45,717 nucleotides of DNA from Williamsia sp. 1135 (GTDB lineage: Bacteria; Actinomycetota; Actinomycetes; Mycobacteriales; Mycobacteriaceae), in assembly GCF_002095395.1 (NCBI RefSeq), contig NZ_MJEI01000065.1, positions 1 through 45,717 of the forward strand. The letters run 5' to 3'. The notes below the pieces were generated by a model. It saw nothing but the letters and a program-made list of their open reading frames with translations. It was not told where the DNA came from and did no database searches. Position numbers and translations under genes: made by a program. This document shows, one piece after another, positions 7,604 through 16,720 of this stretch (position 1 is its first letter; each line of letters begins with the position of its first letter).

Positions 7604-8875
7604 TTATCGGAGTCCGGCGGCATGGCGCATTACCCAAAACCGCTGTGCGGTCTCAGTGGTCTGCGGTAGCAGCCCAAATCGATCGTCGGGGCCGAGGTTG
7701 TTGCGGATCAGATGATAGATGTCGGACACAACCGTCAGCGTCTGGAATACATACGAGTGCCCCAGAAAATCCGACTCCACCTCAGTGGCGTCTATAGTAT
7801 CCACGCCATCGACCACCACAACGGAGTTTCCAGCCCGAGCCCACCCCGCGATGCTCTGAGATGCGCCCAGCGCCCGATCGTTTCGCGAAACATACAGGGT
7901 GTACCGATTAGCCTCTCGCGGAAACGATTCCGAACGGTGCGCGAACACTTCAGCATCAACATCGGGAGCAGCGAAGATCACGTGTCCCAACGTCAGAGGG
8001 ACGCCAGCGGCCAGAGCTTCGGTCACCAATCGGTTGCCCATGCTGTGCGCCACAATGTGCACGGGCGTCCCCTCGGGCAGTGCATCGCCAAGAATCTGGA
8101 CGAACCTCCTGAAGTAACGTTGACTCGCCTCGACGCTAGTACTGTCGACAACGTAACTGTTGAGGTTTCCAGCGGACGGCCAACTATAGACCGCAGCAAT
8201 GCCTTTGAAATCGTAGGCTTCGGCCATTCGCGCTACCTGCCGGACCGCATCGGCAAACGTGACGTTGTATCCGTGGACGAAGAGTAAGACTTCCAGTCCT
8301 TGGCCTTGTTCATCGCCGTTGGGAGGCGGCAACTCCCCGGCGAGCTCAGACACTTTCTCGCGCAAGTTCTCGGTTGGCGTGAGCGTGATGACCGGCTTCC
8401 TTGATCTGCCGAATCCCAACGGCCGCCGCCGCATTCGCGGACGCTCTCGGGACTCGTGGTGATCAGGCAATCCGATCTTGGCGACCCCGAAGCGTAACGC
8501 TCGTCCTCGGTCGCCACCGAAGTCGAGGTCGTCGCCCTCGCGAATTGATCGATCGGTCGCATACAGCACCTGAAGCCAACCGAGTCGAACCGGCGTCGAC
8601 TGGGCGTTGCCAATTCCCCTCTCCTCGCCCAGGTGCCGCAGCATCTGCGCATCAGCCACCTTGTCCGCGAAGTCAGGAGACTCATCCAGGACCGCTAGCA
8701 CGCGGTTGTGGGCAGCATCGATATCCTCGCCCTCCGCGCCAAGGAGTGCGGCATCGAGGTCACGGAGGGCATCGATGAGGTCCGCCTCGTTTCGAATCGC
8801 GGACAACCCAGAGGCTTCCCACACGTCCGCGAGCGCGGTTACCAGGGCCTCTGCACTGCTCGCATTCGATTCCAT
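7604..8875 (-). CDS. Alpha/beta hydrolase, DUF900 type, coupled to CHAT protease
   Basis: A 423-residue protein. Residues 1 to about 95 form a helical acidic region (VTALADVWEASGLSAIRNEA, LIDALRDLDAALLGAEGEDI) unlike the enzyme part. From about 100 (VLYATDRSIR) it matches the DUF900/COG4782 alpha/beta hydrolases: an oxyanion strand LLFVHGYNVTF near 200, nucleophile Ser near 278 in VAHSMGNRL, acid Asp near 332 in SRNDRAL and His near 373 in FLGHSYV. So the full catalytic triad is present and it should be an active esterase or lipase. Its ATG overlaps the stop of the TPR-CHAT gene (TGATG) with GGAGG just upstream, showing translational coupling. I infer that the N-terminal region may be a linker or docking domain acted on by the protease. 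Confidence 0.75.
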   Translation of the reverse strand: MESNASSAEALVTALADVWEASGLSAIRNEADLIDALRDLDAALLGAEGEDIDAAHNRVLAVLDESPDFADKVADAQMLRHLGEERGIGNAQSTPVRLGWLQVLYATDRSIREGDDLDFGGDRGRALRFGVAKIGLPDHHESRERPRMRRRPLGFGRSRKPVITLTPTENLREKVSELAGELPPPNGDEQGQGLEVLLFVHGYNVTFADAVRQVARMAEAYDFKGIAAVYSWPSAGNLNSYVVDSTSVEASQRYFRRFVQILGDALPEGTPVHIVAHSMGNRLVTEALAAGVPLTLGHVIFAAPDVDAEVFAHRSESFPREANRYTLYVSRNDRALGASQSIAGWARAGNSVVVVDGVDTIDATEVESDFLGHSYVFQTLTVVSDIYHLIRNNLGPDDRFGLLPQTTETAQRFWVMRHAAGLR

Positions 8876-11800
8876 CAGTCCTCCTTTGTTGCCGGGTGAA
8901 TTGGCCTTTCAGCCGCGTCCACAGGTGGTCGATCCCGCACATCGACGTGAGCCAGACCCCAGCCGAAGAATGCATACGGCGCCCACGACAGCGGGTCGAG
9001 AGCAGTCACCCGACCACGACGAAGTGAATCTACTGCTTGGTGCATCGCCCGCACGATGGCATCACCAGGACGGTGTTGGCTGGCGCGGTTCAGCGTTGAA
9101 TAGATGGCATTGACAACGGGAATGGTCGACGAATCGCGAAGCGGCATCGTGGCAGCGACCACTTCTCGATAGCCTGCTTGCCGAGCAGCGCCCGCCAGGT
9201 GCAGTGCCTCGTTGGGTAGGCGAACATCTCCTGACGCCGAGTCGCACGAAAGGAGGACTGCCAACTCGCCACCCGGTACCTGGCCGTCCGCCAGTTCCCC
9301 CAATGTGAAAGTCCCGTCCCGCAAGCGAATACCCGACTCCACCGAATTCTCATCGAGATGTCCGTGTGCGGTCACATGAAGGTAGCGATGCCTGGTGATG
9401 GCCTCCCGTACAGCGTCTACCGTCACGTCTGCATCGAGCAGAGGGGTGATGGGGATCGACGGCAGTGAATCGCTCACCGCTTGATACTCCGCTGGAATGG
9501 CTTTGATGCCGCCGATCGAGTCGGTCGCGAGGTAAAGCAAGCCCTTGACAGCCGACGTCTCGTTCGATGAACGAGCGACGTCTAACGACCACACGGTCGG
9601 TAGGTAGGCCGAGATCGCGATGTCGGCGAGACACGGCCATTCCTCAGAGTTGGCTCGGGCAATCTGCCGCGACGAGCGAGGGTGACGGCCGGCCGCGTGG
9701 AGCGGAAGCAGCGCGAACTGACCGATCGGCGACCACCAAATCCTGGCAAGCTCCTGACCGTGGTGGTGGGGCAGGCAGTCAACGATGGGTCCTACGACGC
9801 AATCCCAAAGCCACTCGAAGCAATCAAACAGGGCGTGCCGGCGACGCTCGACACTCGACCATGCACCCGACCGGTCACTAGTGGAACCCAGCGCCGCCCG
9901 CAAACTAGCAACCTGCTTGTCGAGTTCGTCGATTCCGGCCTTGGGAAGATGCACTGTTTGGGTGCCGATGGCGTCGCCCACCACAAGCGCGGTCGCTCCC
10001 TCCGTGCCGGGGACGACTGACACCAAAGTCCCGGGCACGTGAAGATTCTCATAGACCCGCGGATCAATCGACGGGACCACGAGCGCCGATCCGGTAGAAT
10101 GAGCTGCCGCCCTTCGCTGTTCACGCTCCGCGTTTGCGCTGTCGGGCAATACACCTGGTGCGTCACGCGAATCGCGGAGAGAAGCGAGGCCAGCCAAAGC
10201 CGAACGCTGTTCTGCACCAACGTTGTCGAGGACTGTCCGAACATGCATCGACTGCCGCCACAGTATCGATCGGATCTGATCCGCCCACGCCATCGCCACA
10301 TGGTTCTGCGACTGCGAAATGGCGAACGTCACCGCCCTGATCATCGCGCCGGACATCTGTTCGAGCAACAGTTGCCGCTCAACCACATTCATGCCTATCC
10401 AGGCAACGTCGCTGGCGAGTGTCACAGCCTGCCGATGAGCCGCCATCGCTTGGTCGGCGTCTGCGTACGCCTCAGCGTCCTGCGCCCACAGGACGGACTG
10501 TGTGAACTGGTGAGCTGGCGGTATGCCGGTTAAGCTGGCGGCGCGACGCTGAACATTCAGAATGTCTTCCAACGTTGCGGCGGTCGGATGGACGCGGTGC
10601 AATAGGCGCAGAGCCCGGGCGTGATTCGCCAGGGCCGGCAGAAGGCGAGGCCCGCTATACCCCGCAGAGGTAGCCGCCGCATCAGCAGCATTGATGGCCC
10701 GCGTGATGTCGGCGGTGGCAGCAGATGTCCGCCCCGACTTCTCCCGGAGCGCGGCCCGTTGAAGGTACACGTCTGAGAGATTGGCTTGGCGAAATGCCCG
10801 GTCCCCATGATCTTCCGGGAGTATCTCGAGAGCAGTGACCAGCCATTCGATGCCCTCATCGAGCAATGACGGCGATGCCGTGTAGTGCGCCTTCGCGGCG
10901 AGAGAAAGGCCGAGGTTCGACGCGTAGCCCGACTGTTCTGTCGGTCGACCTTCGGCCAGTAACTCAGCCTGCTCAAACAACGCGATCGCGTCGGTGAGAT
11001 CGGAGAGGCGTGACTTGCTTTCGAATCCTCGGCCAGCGCGTTGCCCAGGTTGCTTGCAAATCCCGGCCACAGCAAGGACTGGCGATCAGTCGCATCGACT
11101 GCTTTGTGCGACTCGGTGATCGCTTCTTCGAGATCGTCGATGTTTAGAGTCGACTCGAAGCGTGCCCGGAGAGCAAGTGCGAGGTCGTTCTGCCGCTCAC
11201 AGATACGCATACCGATGGGCTCAGGCCTGGTGAGGGCCTCCCGGTACAGCTCGATTGCTCTATCGAGGTCGGCGAGTACCGCACGTTCATCGAAGTTGTC
11301 GCTGAGGATGACCGCCAGGTTCGTCTGTCGCGCAGCGTATTCCCGATGTTCCTCGGGGGTTGAGTCGAGCGACTGCGTCGTGTAGTTGAACGCGAGATCC
11401 AGATCAGCCAGCGACCTGGCTACCACGAAGCGGGACCGAAGGGCGTTAGCTGTCATCGTGAGCGCCGCCGCTCGCCTGAGTCCCGGCTTCGTCAGGATGC
11501 GTAAAGCCTTCTCGCCGGCGTCCACCGCGTCACCGAGAAGTCCTGCATCATCGAACATCTCACCGGCATCTCGTAGCGCTGCAGAAAAAGTCGACAGGCC
11601 GATACCCGCGTCCTCCGCGGTCACCTCTTGAGCGGCAGTTCCCGTTCGATACAGGTCGAGACTCCTGCGGACCAACTGTTTGTCGACCGTCTCATATCCG
11701 AGGTCGCTCGCGACCGATGCCGCCGAAATGTGGACATACGCGAAATCCGGGTGATCGTCGATCCCCGCATCCAACACCTCTTGAATGAGAGCCCACGCCC

Positions 11801-12617
11801 TTTCCAGATGCTGGGCGCTACCTGCTTCCCGTGATCGCTGGCGCAGCAGACCACAGAGATTGGCGGTGAGGCGCGGCCAGTCGTCGTTGTCCGCATCGAG
11901 ATAGCTCAATGCGCGTTCGCTTGCCGAAATCGCTTCGACGATGAGTTCAGGCTCCGGGCGCAGATCATGCAGTCGGTCAAGTGAATTCGCAAGGCTCATC
12001 CACGCCTGCGCTAGGACCCCGCGATCCTCGACCGGCAACGAGGTCGCTCGCCGCGCGTTGTCGACGGCATCCACCAAGTCAGCGAGTGGCGAGTCATCGA
12101 GACTCAATGTCTCTGCGAGATTGGCGAGCACCTGGGCGAGTACGTCGACATCCAGGTCGTCGCATGTCGCAGCCTGCTTCCAAAGCGACGCTGCACGTTG
12201 CTCGTCGCCGTCTGCCCGCCGGCTCATGAGCCCGACCGCGAGATTGGTTTGCGTGTGCGCCCGCAAGAAGCAGTCATCATCCTCATAGATGTGAGCCAGC
12301 GCGCGTTCCCACAGGTGAATGCACTCTGCGAGCAACTCATCGCTACGCACGACCTCGAACTTCGACCACACCATCAAAGCGAAGTCAGTAAGATATTCCG
12401 GGTCATTCGGGTGATAGTCATCCACGATCAACTGCGCTCGCCGAATCGCATTCTCGAGATCGTCGTAGTCCCGGGTTTCGTTGTACCGATCGTGCAGCCG
12501 ATTCGCGACCATCCAGTGCAGGTCAGGCCAGTCTTCGTCGCTACGGTCCAAGCCGTCGATGGCAACACGCATGTCGTTCAAGTTGGGCTCGAAGTTGTCA
12601 TCATCGTCGCCGTTCAT
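8875..12617 (-). CDS. TPR-CHAT caspase-like protease, with apparent frameshift near 11028
   Basis: Read with one correction this is a protein of about 1,247 residues. The N-terminal 900 or so residues are helical repeats of the TPR kind (for example [60 protein letters not shown]). The C-terminal third is a CHAT domain, a clan CD cysteine protease related to caspases and separase: catalytic His in [10 protein letters not shown] (about 9360), catalytic Cys in [10 protein letters not shown] (about 9245), and the usual [10 protein letters not shown] end. The start is the ATG at 12617 after CACAGG. Near 11028 the frame changes: NLGNALAE in one frame continues as [14 protein letters not shown] in the next, as if one base were missing. 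As it stands the TPR part would end in an out-of-frame tail of about 150 residues. TPR-CHAT proteins act in several bacterial defence systems as proteases that activate a neighbouring effector; here the coupled neighbour is a hydrolase. Confidence 0.75.
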
Positions 12618-12823
12618 CCTGTGATTATGTACTTTCCGAACCGCGACTGTGCGCCGCTGACGGCGGCGCCCAGGCCAGTCCGCGGCGGCTATCACTCGCG
12701 AAAGCCGCACCAAACGCGAATTGGTGCTCGGCTAGCTCGCGACCGGGCAAACACACTGCCCTCGCGGCGCCTGACAGGCATCTTCGGTCGCATCATTGCG
12801 AATGTCATTGGATGCGCTAAGTC
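12618..12823. other. Upstream region of the TPR-CHAT operon
   Basis: On the minus strand TACATAAT lies 6 bases before the ATG at 12617. It resembles a -10 box but is so close that any transcript would be nearly leaderless. A GC-rich inverted sequence (GCGCCGCTGACGGCGGCGC, 12651-12669) sits farther upstream. No gene is seen before the second Fpg-tail repeat. Confidence 0.35.
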
Positions 12824-12983
12824 AGGGTACTTCAGCAGAGAGCTACATTCATACGGCCGGGAAGGGCTGCCGTGCCACCGATGCGATACGCCGATCAGGC
12901 GGGAGGCGTTCATGAACCGCAGCTCGTTCTACTGCCCGAAGTGCCAGCGACCGTCCAGGCAGGTGAGCGGCACCCGCCGCTGA
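12824..12983 (+). repeat. Fpg 3'-end repeat, copy 2 (intact zinc finger)
   Basis: Encodes [14 protein letters not shown] followed by PCHRC and, after [11 protein letters not shown], then QRPSRQ and a TGA at 12981. All four zinc ligands are present. It is the closest match to copy 1 (43 of 52 residues by eye). The sequence 5' of AGGGTACTTC is unrelated to copy 1, so the boundary is sharp. No glycosylase body precedes it; the upstream DNA is the promoter region of the minus-strand protease operon. Confidence 0.85.
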
Positions 12984-13019
12984 GGAGGCGCCATCGCACT
13001 GGATGCATCCAGCCTGGCG

Positions 13020-13877
13020 TCAGTCCTTCTTCGGCATCCGCGAGTGGACATCCTTTGCTGCGTCCGTCATTCGCGTCTGCGCGTCATAACCGCACAGGTC
13101 GAGCCACCGCCACGTTCCCCACTGAAGAGTGTCGGCCGCGGCCTCCATGACCTCGGTGATGTACGACCCGTCGGGTATACGCGTCGTCCGGTAATGACCC
13201 GGCTCGTACTCGTCGCCCAGTTCGACGTCATACCCCTCCACGCCGAACCAATTCTGGCCGTGGCCGGCGCCGCTCGCGGCGTTCCACAGGTACGACCAGC
13301 GCTCGGGGTCGCCGCCGACGGTGGTGGCGGCCGCCTTAACCAACCCCTCGTACCCCGGAGGCTTGTCCTTCGGGGAGACCCCGACGCCGAGCTCCTCGGC
13401 CCGGGCGACCAGCTCGTCCATCCGCACGTCGATCTTCTCCACGGGCAAGCCGCCTGCCTTCCGGGCCTTGCGCGCGTAGCCGAAGTCCTTATGCATCACC
13501 CGCAGGAGTCGACGCACGCAGTCACGAGGGTCCTTCGGGTCCAGCAGCCAGACTGCGTGGGCTCCGGACTCGAGACCTGCCCTGCCCATCAGCAGATAGG
13601 GGAGGAAGCGCACCTGGTTGATGTGGCCCTCCACGAACTCGTACGGCGCGACCAGGTCGGCCCACAGCATCATGTGCTCGGTGCCCGACGTTAGATAGCC
13701 GCGCGACCACACGGAGGTCTTCTCCCACTTGTACGCGATGTCGGCCATTCGCATGAAGCTGCCCGGCTTGGGGTCGACTACGTCAGCGAGCGCCAGGTCG
13801 CATGCGCGTACCACGTAGGTCGCGGTTGCCCATCGGTGCTGATGGTCCGCGCTCAGGAAGCCAGCGGGAGTGGTCAT
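13020..13877 (-). CDS. Hypothetical protein, sole gene of a 1.2-kb cassette
   Basis: A 285-residue soluble protein from the ATG at 13877. It is mostly helical, with many Trp residues. Near residue 205 it has YLWNAASGAGHGQNWFG, a Ser-x4-His-Gly pattern within a helix that recurs in several poorly characterised actinobacterial HEPN-like or DUF5677-like proteins; no R-N-x3-H signature is present, so I do not call it a HEPN RNase. Other clear segments are GRAGLESGAHAVWLLDPKD and VRRLLRVMHKDFGYARKARK. It fills the space between two Fpg-tail repeats and points against them. Such a single-gene cassette inside a defence-like island suggests a stand-alone defence gene, but nothing in the protein proves it. 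Confidence 0.65.
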   Translation of the reverse strand: MTTPAGFLSADHQHRWATATYVVRACDLALADVVDPKPGSFMRMADIAYKWEKTSVWSRGYLTSGTEHMMLWADLVAPYEFVEGHINQVRFLPYLLMGRAGLESGAHAVWLLDPKDPRDCVRRLLRVMHKDFGYARKARKAGGLPVEKIDVRMDELVARAEELGVGVSPKDKPPGYEGLVKAAATTVGGDPERWSYLWNAASGAGHGQNWFGVEGYDVELGDEYEPGHYRTTRIPDGSYITEVMEAAADTLQWGTWRWLDLCGYDAQTRMTDAAKDVHSRMPKKD

Positions 13878-13908
13878 CCCGCGATCATCTCACTCCGCGT
13901 CGAATCCA

Positions 13909-13943
13909 CCGTCTGCAAGCCGGCCGTTGACCGGACGCTCGAC
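13909..13943 (+). repeat. Degenerate 35-bp repeat, copy B
   Basis: CCGTCTGCAAGCCGGCCGTT and the following bases match 7074-7108 at about 28 of 35 positions. It lies about 30 bases upstream of the start of the 13877 gene, where an operator or promoter element would be, and 50 bases before the third Fpg-tail repeat. Confidence 0.4.
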
Positions 13944-13992
13944 GATCGGGGGTCCAGCGGGGCCAACTAGTGCCCGTATGGCCCGTCCGCCC

Positions 13993-14142
13993 AGGGAACT
14001 GCATTCACATGGTCAAGAAGGTCCGCCGTGCGACAGGTGCGGGACGCCGATTATGTGGGAAGCGTTCACGAACCGGAGTTCGTTCTTCTGCCGCGTTGCC
14101 AGCGACAACAGTGGGCCCGGTTTGTCTCTGGACAAATGGTAA
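13993..14142 (+). repeat. Fpg 3'-end repeat, copy 3 (frameshifted)
   Basis: Encodes RELHSHGQEGPPCDRCGTPI, then EAFTNRSSFFC, then loses the frame: the DNA TTCTGCCGCGTTGCCAGCGA needs one extra C near 14092 to read the expected C-P-R-C-Q-R. The fourth zinc ligand is therefore lost and the frame runs on to a stop at 14140. Homology to the other copies starts at AGGGAACT, slightly inside the boundary used by copies 1, 2 and 4. Tyr and Arg of the conserved YGRE are changed to His and Gln, so this copy is no longer under selection. Confidence 0.75.
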
Positions 14143-14223
14143 GCAAGGGCAAGGGGTAGCGGGTTGCTCTAGGAGAAGGGTGTCGGAGCCGTAACTGTCG
14201 GGACTTCTGCGTAGTCTCACGCC

Positions 14224-16509
14224 ATGCTTCGAAGTCTTGACGTCCACAGTCAGTGGCGCTCCCTTGCGCCTGGCTTCTGGCCGAAGGAGGTCCCGTTCGG
14301 CAAGCGAACTATCGTCTACGGGCACAACGGGAGCGGTAAGTCCACCATCGCGGACTTGTTGCTGGCGCTCGCCGGTGACGGTGCCCCTGTGGACACGTCC
14401 TGGCAGGCAGAGGATGGAACTTGCTATCGCGTGGCCAGTGGAGCGGCCGGCCCCGCCAGTGGTGTAGCGGTGTTCACCAAGCGGTGGGTGGAGGAGAACC
14501 TCTCAGCATTTCTTGATGGCGATTCGGCGTCGGCCATCGTGACATTGGGTAGACAGGCCATCTCGGCGAAGGAGGAGGAGGAGCGCCTCACTGAAGAAAT
14601 CGCGTCTTTCGTCAAGTCCGCCCAGGAGCACACACGGACGGCCGAGGAACTCGACAAGAAGGCCGAGGCGCTGGCGCGCGAGCTCCAGAACCTCATCGTT
14701 GCGGAGCTGGAGGATGTCGACCGACGGCGGTTTACCAAGCACCGGTATCAACTGCCGACGGTGAAGGCCGATCTTGCTGGGTTCAAGGGAGAGGTGCCGA
14801 GTACGGCTGACCATGCCGCTGCGCTGATGCATCTTGGGGAGGGCACGCCGGAGAAGATTCCAGTTCCCCGCCCGATGCCGGATGCCGTCATTGCCAGCTT
14901 GCGCGACATAGACGTACTTCTGTCTGAGACTCCAACTCGGGAAGCTCTGGCGTCACTGGAGGGCCATCCCGAGGTTCAGCGATGGGTTGAGGAGGGCCGT
15001 GAACTGCACGAGACTGAGGTCGAATGTTTGTTCTGCGCTTCGCCCCTTACCGAGCAGCGCCGCGAAGCTCTTGCGAAGCACTTCGACGAAAGCTGGCTGA
15101 GTATCCGCGCCCGCGCACGCACATTGCGTGATCAGGTCAATCAAGAAGCACGAGACTTGGCAGCGTGGGCGCGTGAGTGGCCTGACTCGCCGCTGATCGC
15201 AGGCGAGCTCCGTCCTACCTATCAAGAGGCTGTCGAGGCTATCCAAGCGGCCGTAGCGACTAGGGTTGACGTCCTCGCAGCCGTCGAGGAGACCCTTGGC
15301 GTGAAGGAACTGGACCCAAGCGCAACGCCCACTTCGCCAGACCTCACCCCGTTGGGTACGCCACCCAGAACGGCGGTGGTGGATGAGCTTGTTGCAACAC
15401 ACAACGAGCAGGCCGACGACCACGATCGACTCCGTTCCGAGAACATCAACACAGTTCTCGATCACCTGGTTGGCTCACGCAGCGCACGGTTCGCGGAACT
15501 TAGGAAGCAGGCTGGCGAAGCATCCGAAAAGGGAGAGGCTGATTCGCGGGCGGCTTCCGTGAGCGATCGCAGGTTGAGGAGAATACGCGAGCAGAAGCTG
15601 ACGACCAGCGAGACTGCTACAAGGCTCACCGAAGATCTGTCGAGGGTCTTCGGGCGGGGCCACCTCTCGGTGCGCGTCACCGACGACGGTAAGTCCTACA
15701 CTTGCTGGCGCGGCGGCCTGGCTGCAACTCATCTCAGCGAAGGTGAGCGCACCACCCTTTCGCTCCTGTACTTCCTGCGTCAGTTGGAGGATGAAAGTCG
15801 CAGGATTGACCCGGGCAAGCGGATCGTGATCATCGATGACCCCTCCAGCTCCTTGGACCGGGAGTCGGTGTTCGCTACACACCAATGGCTGGTCTCTGCT
15901 CTCGAGAACGCGGGACAGTTTGTCGTCTTCACCCATGACTTCAACCTGCTCCGCCTGTTCCTGAAGTCGCAGAAGAACCAGTGGGACACTTCGTTCAGGA
16001 AAGTGAAGAACAACGATCCCAACGAAATTCGCTACCCACGTGTCGCCTTCATCGAGTGCTTCGCAAGTAACCAAGGTGGGCAGCGCCAGACGCGCATCGC
16101 ACCTTTGCCCGACCTTCTCCGTAAGAGCACCTCCGAGTACGCCTACCTGTTCTCGATGGTCATGAAAGGCCTTGCCGAGCCAATCGACCACGAGCGCTTG
16201 TTCCTACTCCCCAACGCGGCACGCCGCGTGCTGGAGAGCTTCGCGAGCTATAACACGCCGGATCTGAGCCACTTCGACCAGCAACTTGAGGCAATGATCG
16301 AAGCGCCGGAACTCCAGCCATACCGTGATGTCTACGACTTCTGTAACAGGTGGTCCCATGGCGAAGGGAGTGAGGCGGTGGACGTTCTCGACGTACGGGC
16401 AGTTTACAACTCGGTCCGGCGATGCATGGAGTTCCTACGGGCGGCTGACCTCGATCACTTCACTCGCCTCTGCAAGGCCACCTCGGTTGATGCCAGTGTC
16501 CTCGATTGA
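14224..16509 (+). CDS. RloC/PrrC-like AAA ATPase (AAA_13 type), possible anticodon nuclease
   Basis: A 761-residue ABC/SMC-type ATPase: Walker A GHNGSGKST at 33-41, ABC signature LSEGERTTLS near 504, Walker B IVIIDDPSSSLD near 534 and H-loop FTHD near 571. Between them is a coiled-coil insert with a Cys-x2-Cys (ECLFC, 268-271) at its tip, the position of the zinc hook in RloC and Rad50. The region after the H-loop contains RRVLE (R667, E671) and later NRWSH (H712); AAA_13 proteins PrrC and RloC use an Arg-x3-Glu...His triad to cut tRNA anticodon loops. The spacing from Glu to His (41) is longer than in PrrC as I recall it, so nuclease activity is inferred, not shown. It is alone in its cassette, with no restriction enzyme beside it. 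Confidence 0.75.
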   Translation: MLRSLDVHSQWRSLAPGFWPKEVPFGKRTIVYGHNGSGKSTIADLLLALAGDGAPVDTSWQAEDGTCYRVASGAAGPASGVAVFTKRWVEENLSAFLDGDSASAIVTLGRQAISAKEEEERLTEEIASFVKSAQEHTRTAEELDKKAEALARELQNLIVAELEDVDRRRFTKHRYQLPTVKADLAGFKGEVPSTADHAAALMHLGEGTPEKIPVPRPMPDAVIASLRDIDVLLSETPTREALASLEGHPEVQRWVEEGRELHETEVECLFCASPLTEQRREALAKHFDESWLSIRARARTLRDQVNQEARDLAAWAREWPDSPLIAGELRPTYQEAVEAIQAAVATRVDVLAAVEETLGVKELDPSATPTSPDLTPLGTPPRTAVVDELVATHNEQADDHDRLRSENINTVLDHLVGSRSARFAELRKQAGEASEKGEADSRAASVSDRRLRRIREQKLTTSETATRLTEDLSRVFGRGHLSVRVTDDGKSYTCWRGGLAATHLSEGERTTLSLLYFLRQLEDESRRIDPGKRIVIIDDPSSSLDRESVFATHQWLVSALENAGQFVVFTHDFNLLRLFLKSQKNQWDTSFRKVKNNDPNEIRYPRVAFIECFASNQGGQRQTRIAPLPDLLRKSTSEYAYLFSMVMKGLAEPIDHERLFLLPNAARRVLESFASYNTPDLSHFDQQLEAMIEAPELQPYRDVYDFCNRWSHGEGSEAVDVLDVRAVYNSVRRCMEFLRAADLDHFTRLCKATSVDASVLD

Positions 16510-16720
16510 CCGCCATATTTTCGAGCCTGCTGCTATGCGGTTCGTCCTTTCTTGGACGAACTTCCCGGAAACCCCGGGATGGATCAGTCCCTCCTCGGGG
16601 GTGACTGAACCGAAGGTAGCGGCCGCCTCCGACAACCATTGGGGCCTGAACCTCAGGAGACTGTCCTGATAATCGTTCCGGGTACGGGAACTAGACCCGC
16701 ATCAACGACAAACGGCCAGT
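16510..16720. other. Spacer between ATPase gene and last Fpg-tail repeat
   Basis: No gene seen. Contains an inverted sequence TTCCCGGAAACCCCGGGA (16562-16579) and a hairpin CAGTC...GACTG (about 16588-16608), which could terminate the ATPase transcript although no T tract follows. Confidence 0.35.

Noticed and set aside
7477-7797. Plus-strand frame with PNTAVNLTAAREFATPRQSR
   Set aside because: Looks like the kind of short spurious frame seen in repeated non-coding DNA, and its 3' part overlaps the hydrolase gene; no start signal or domain.
9567-10533. Plus-strand frames opposite the CHAT gene
   Set aside because: Opposite strand of a recognisable CHAT domain; no motif or start signal.
13020-13877. 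Catalytic HEPN RNase assignment
   Set aside because: The SGAGHG segment is suggestive of HEPN-like relatives, but the R-x4-6-H signature is absent, so only a hypothetical call is made.
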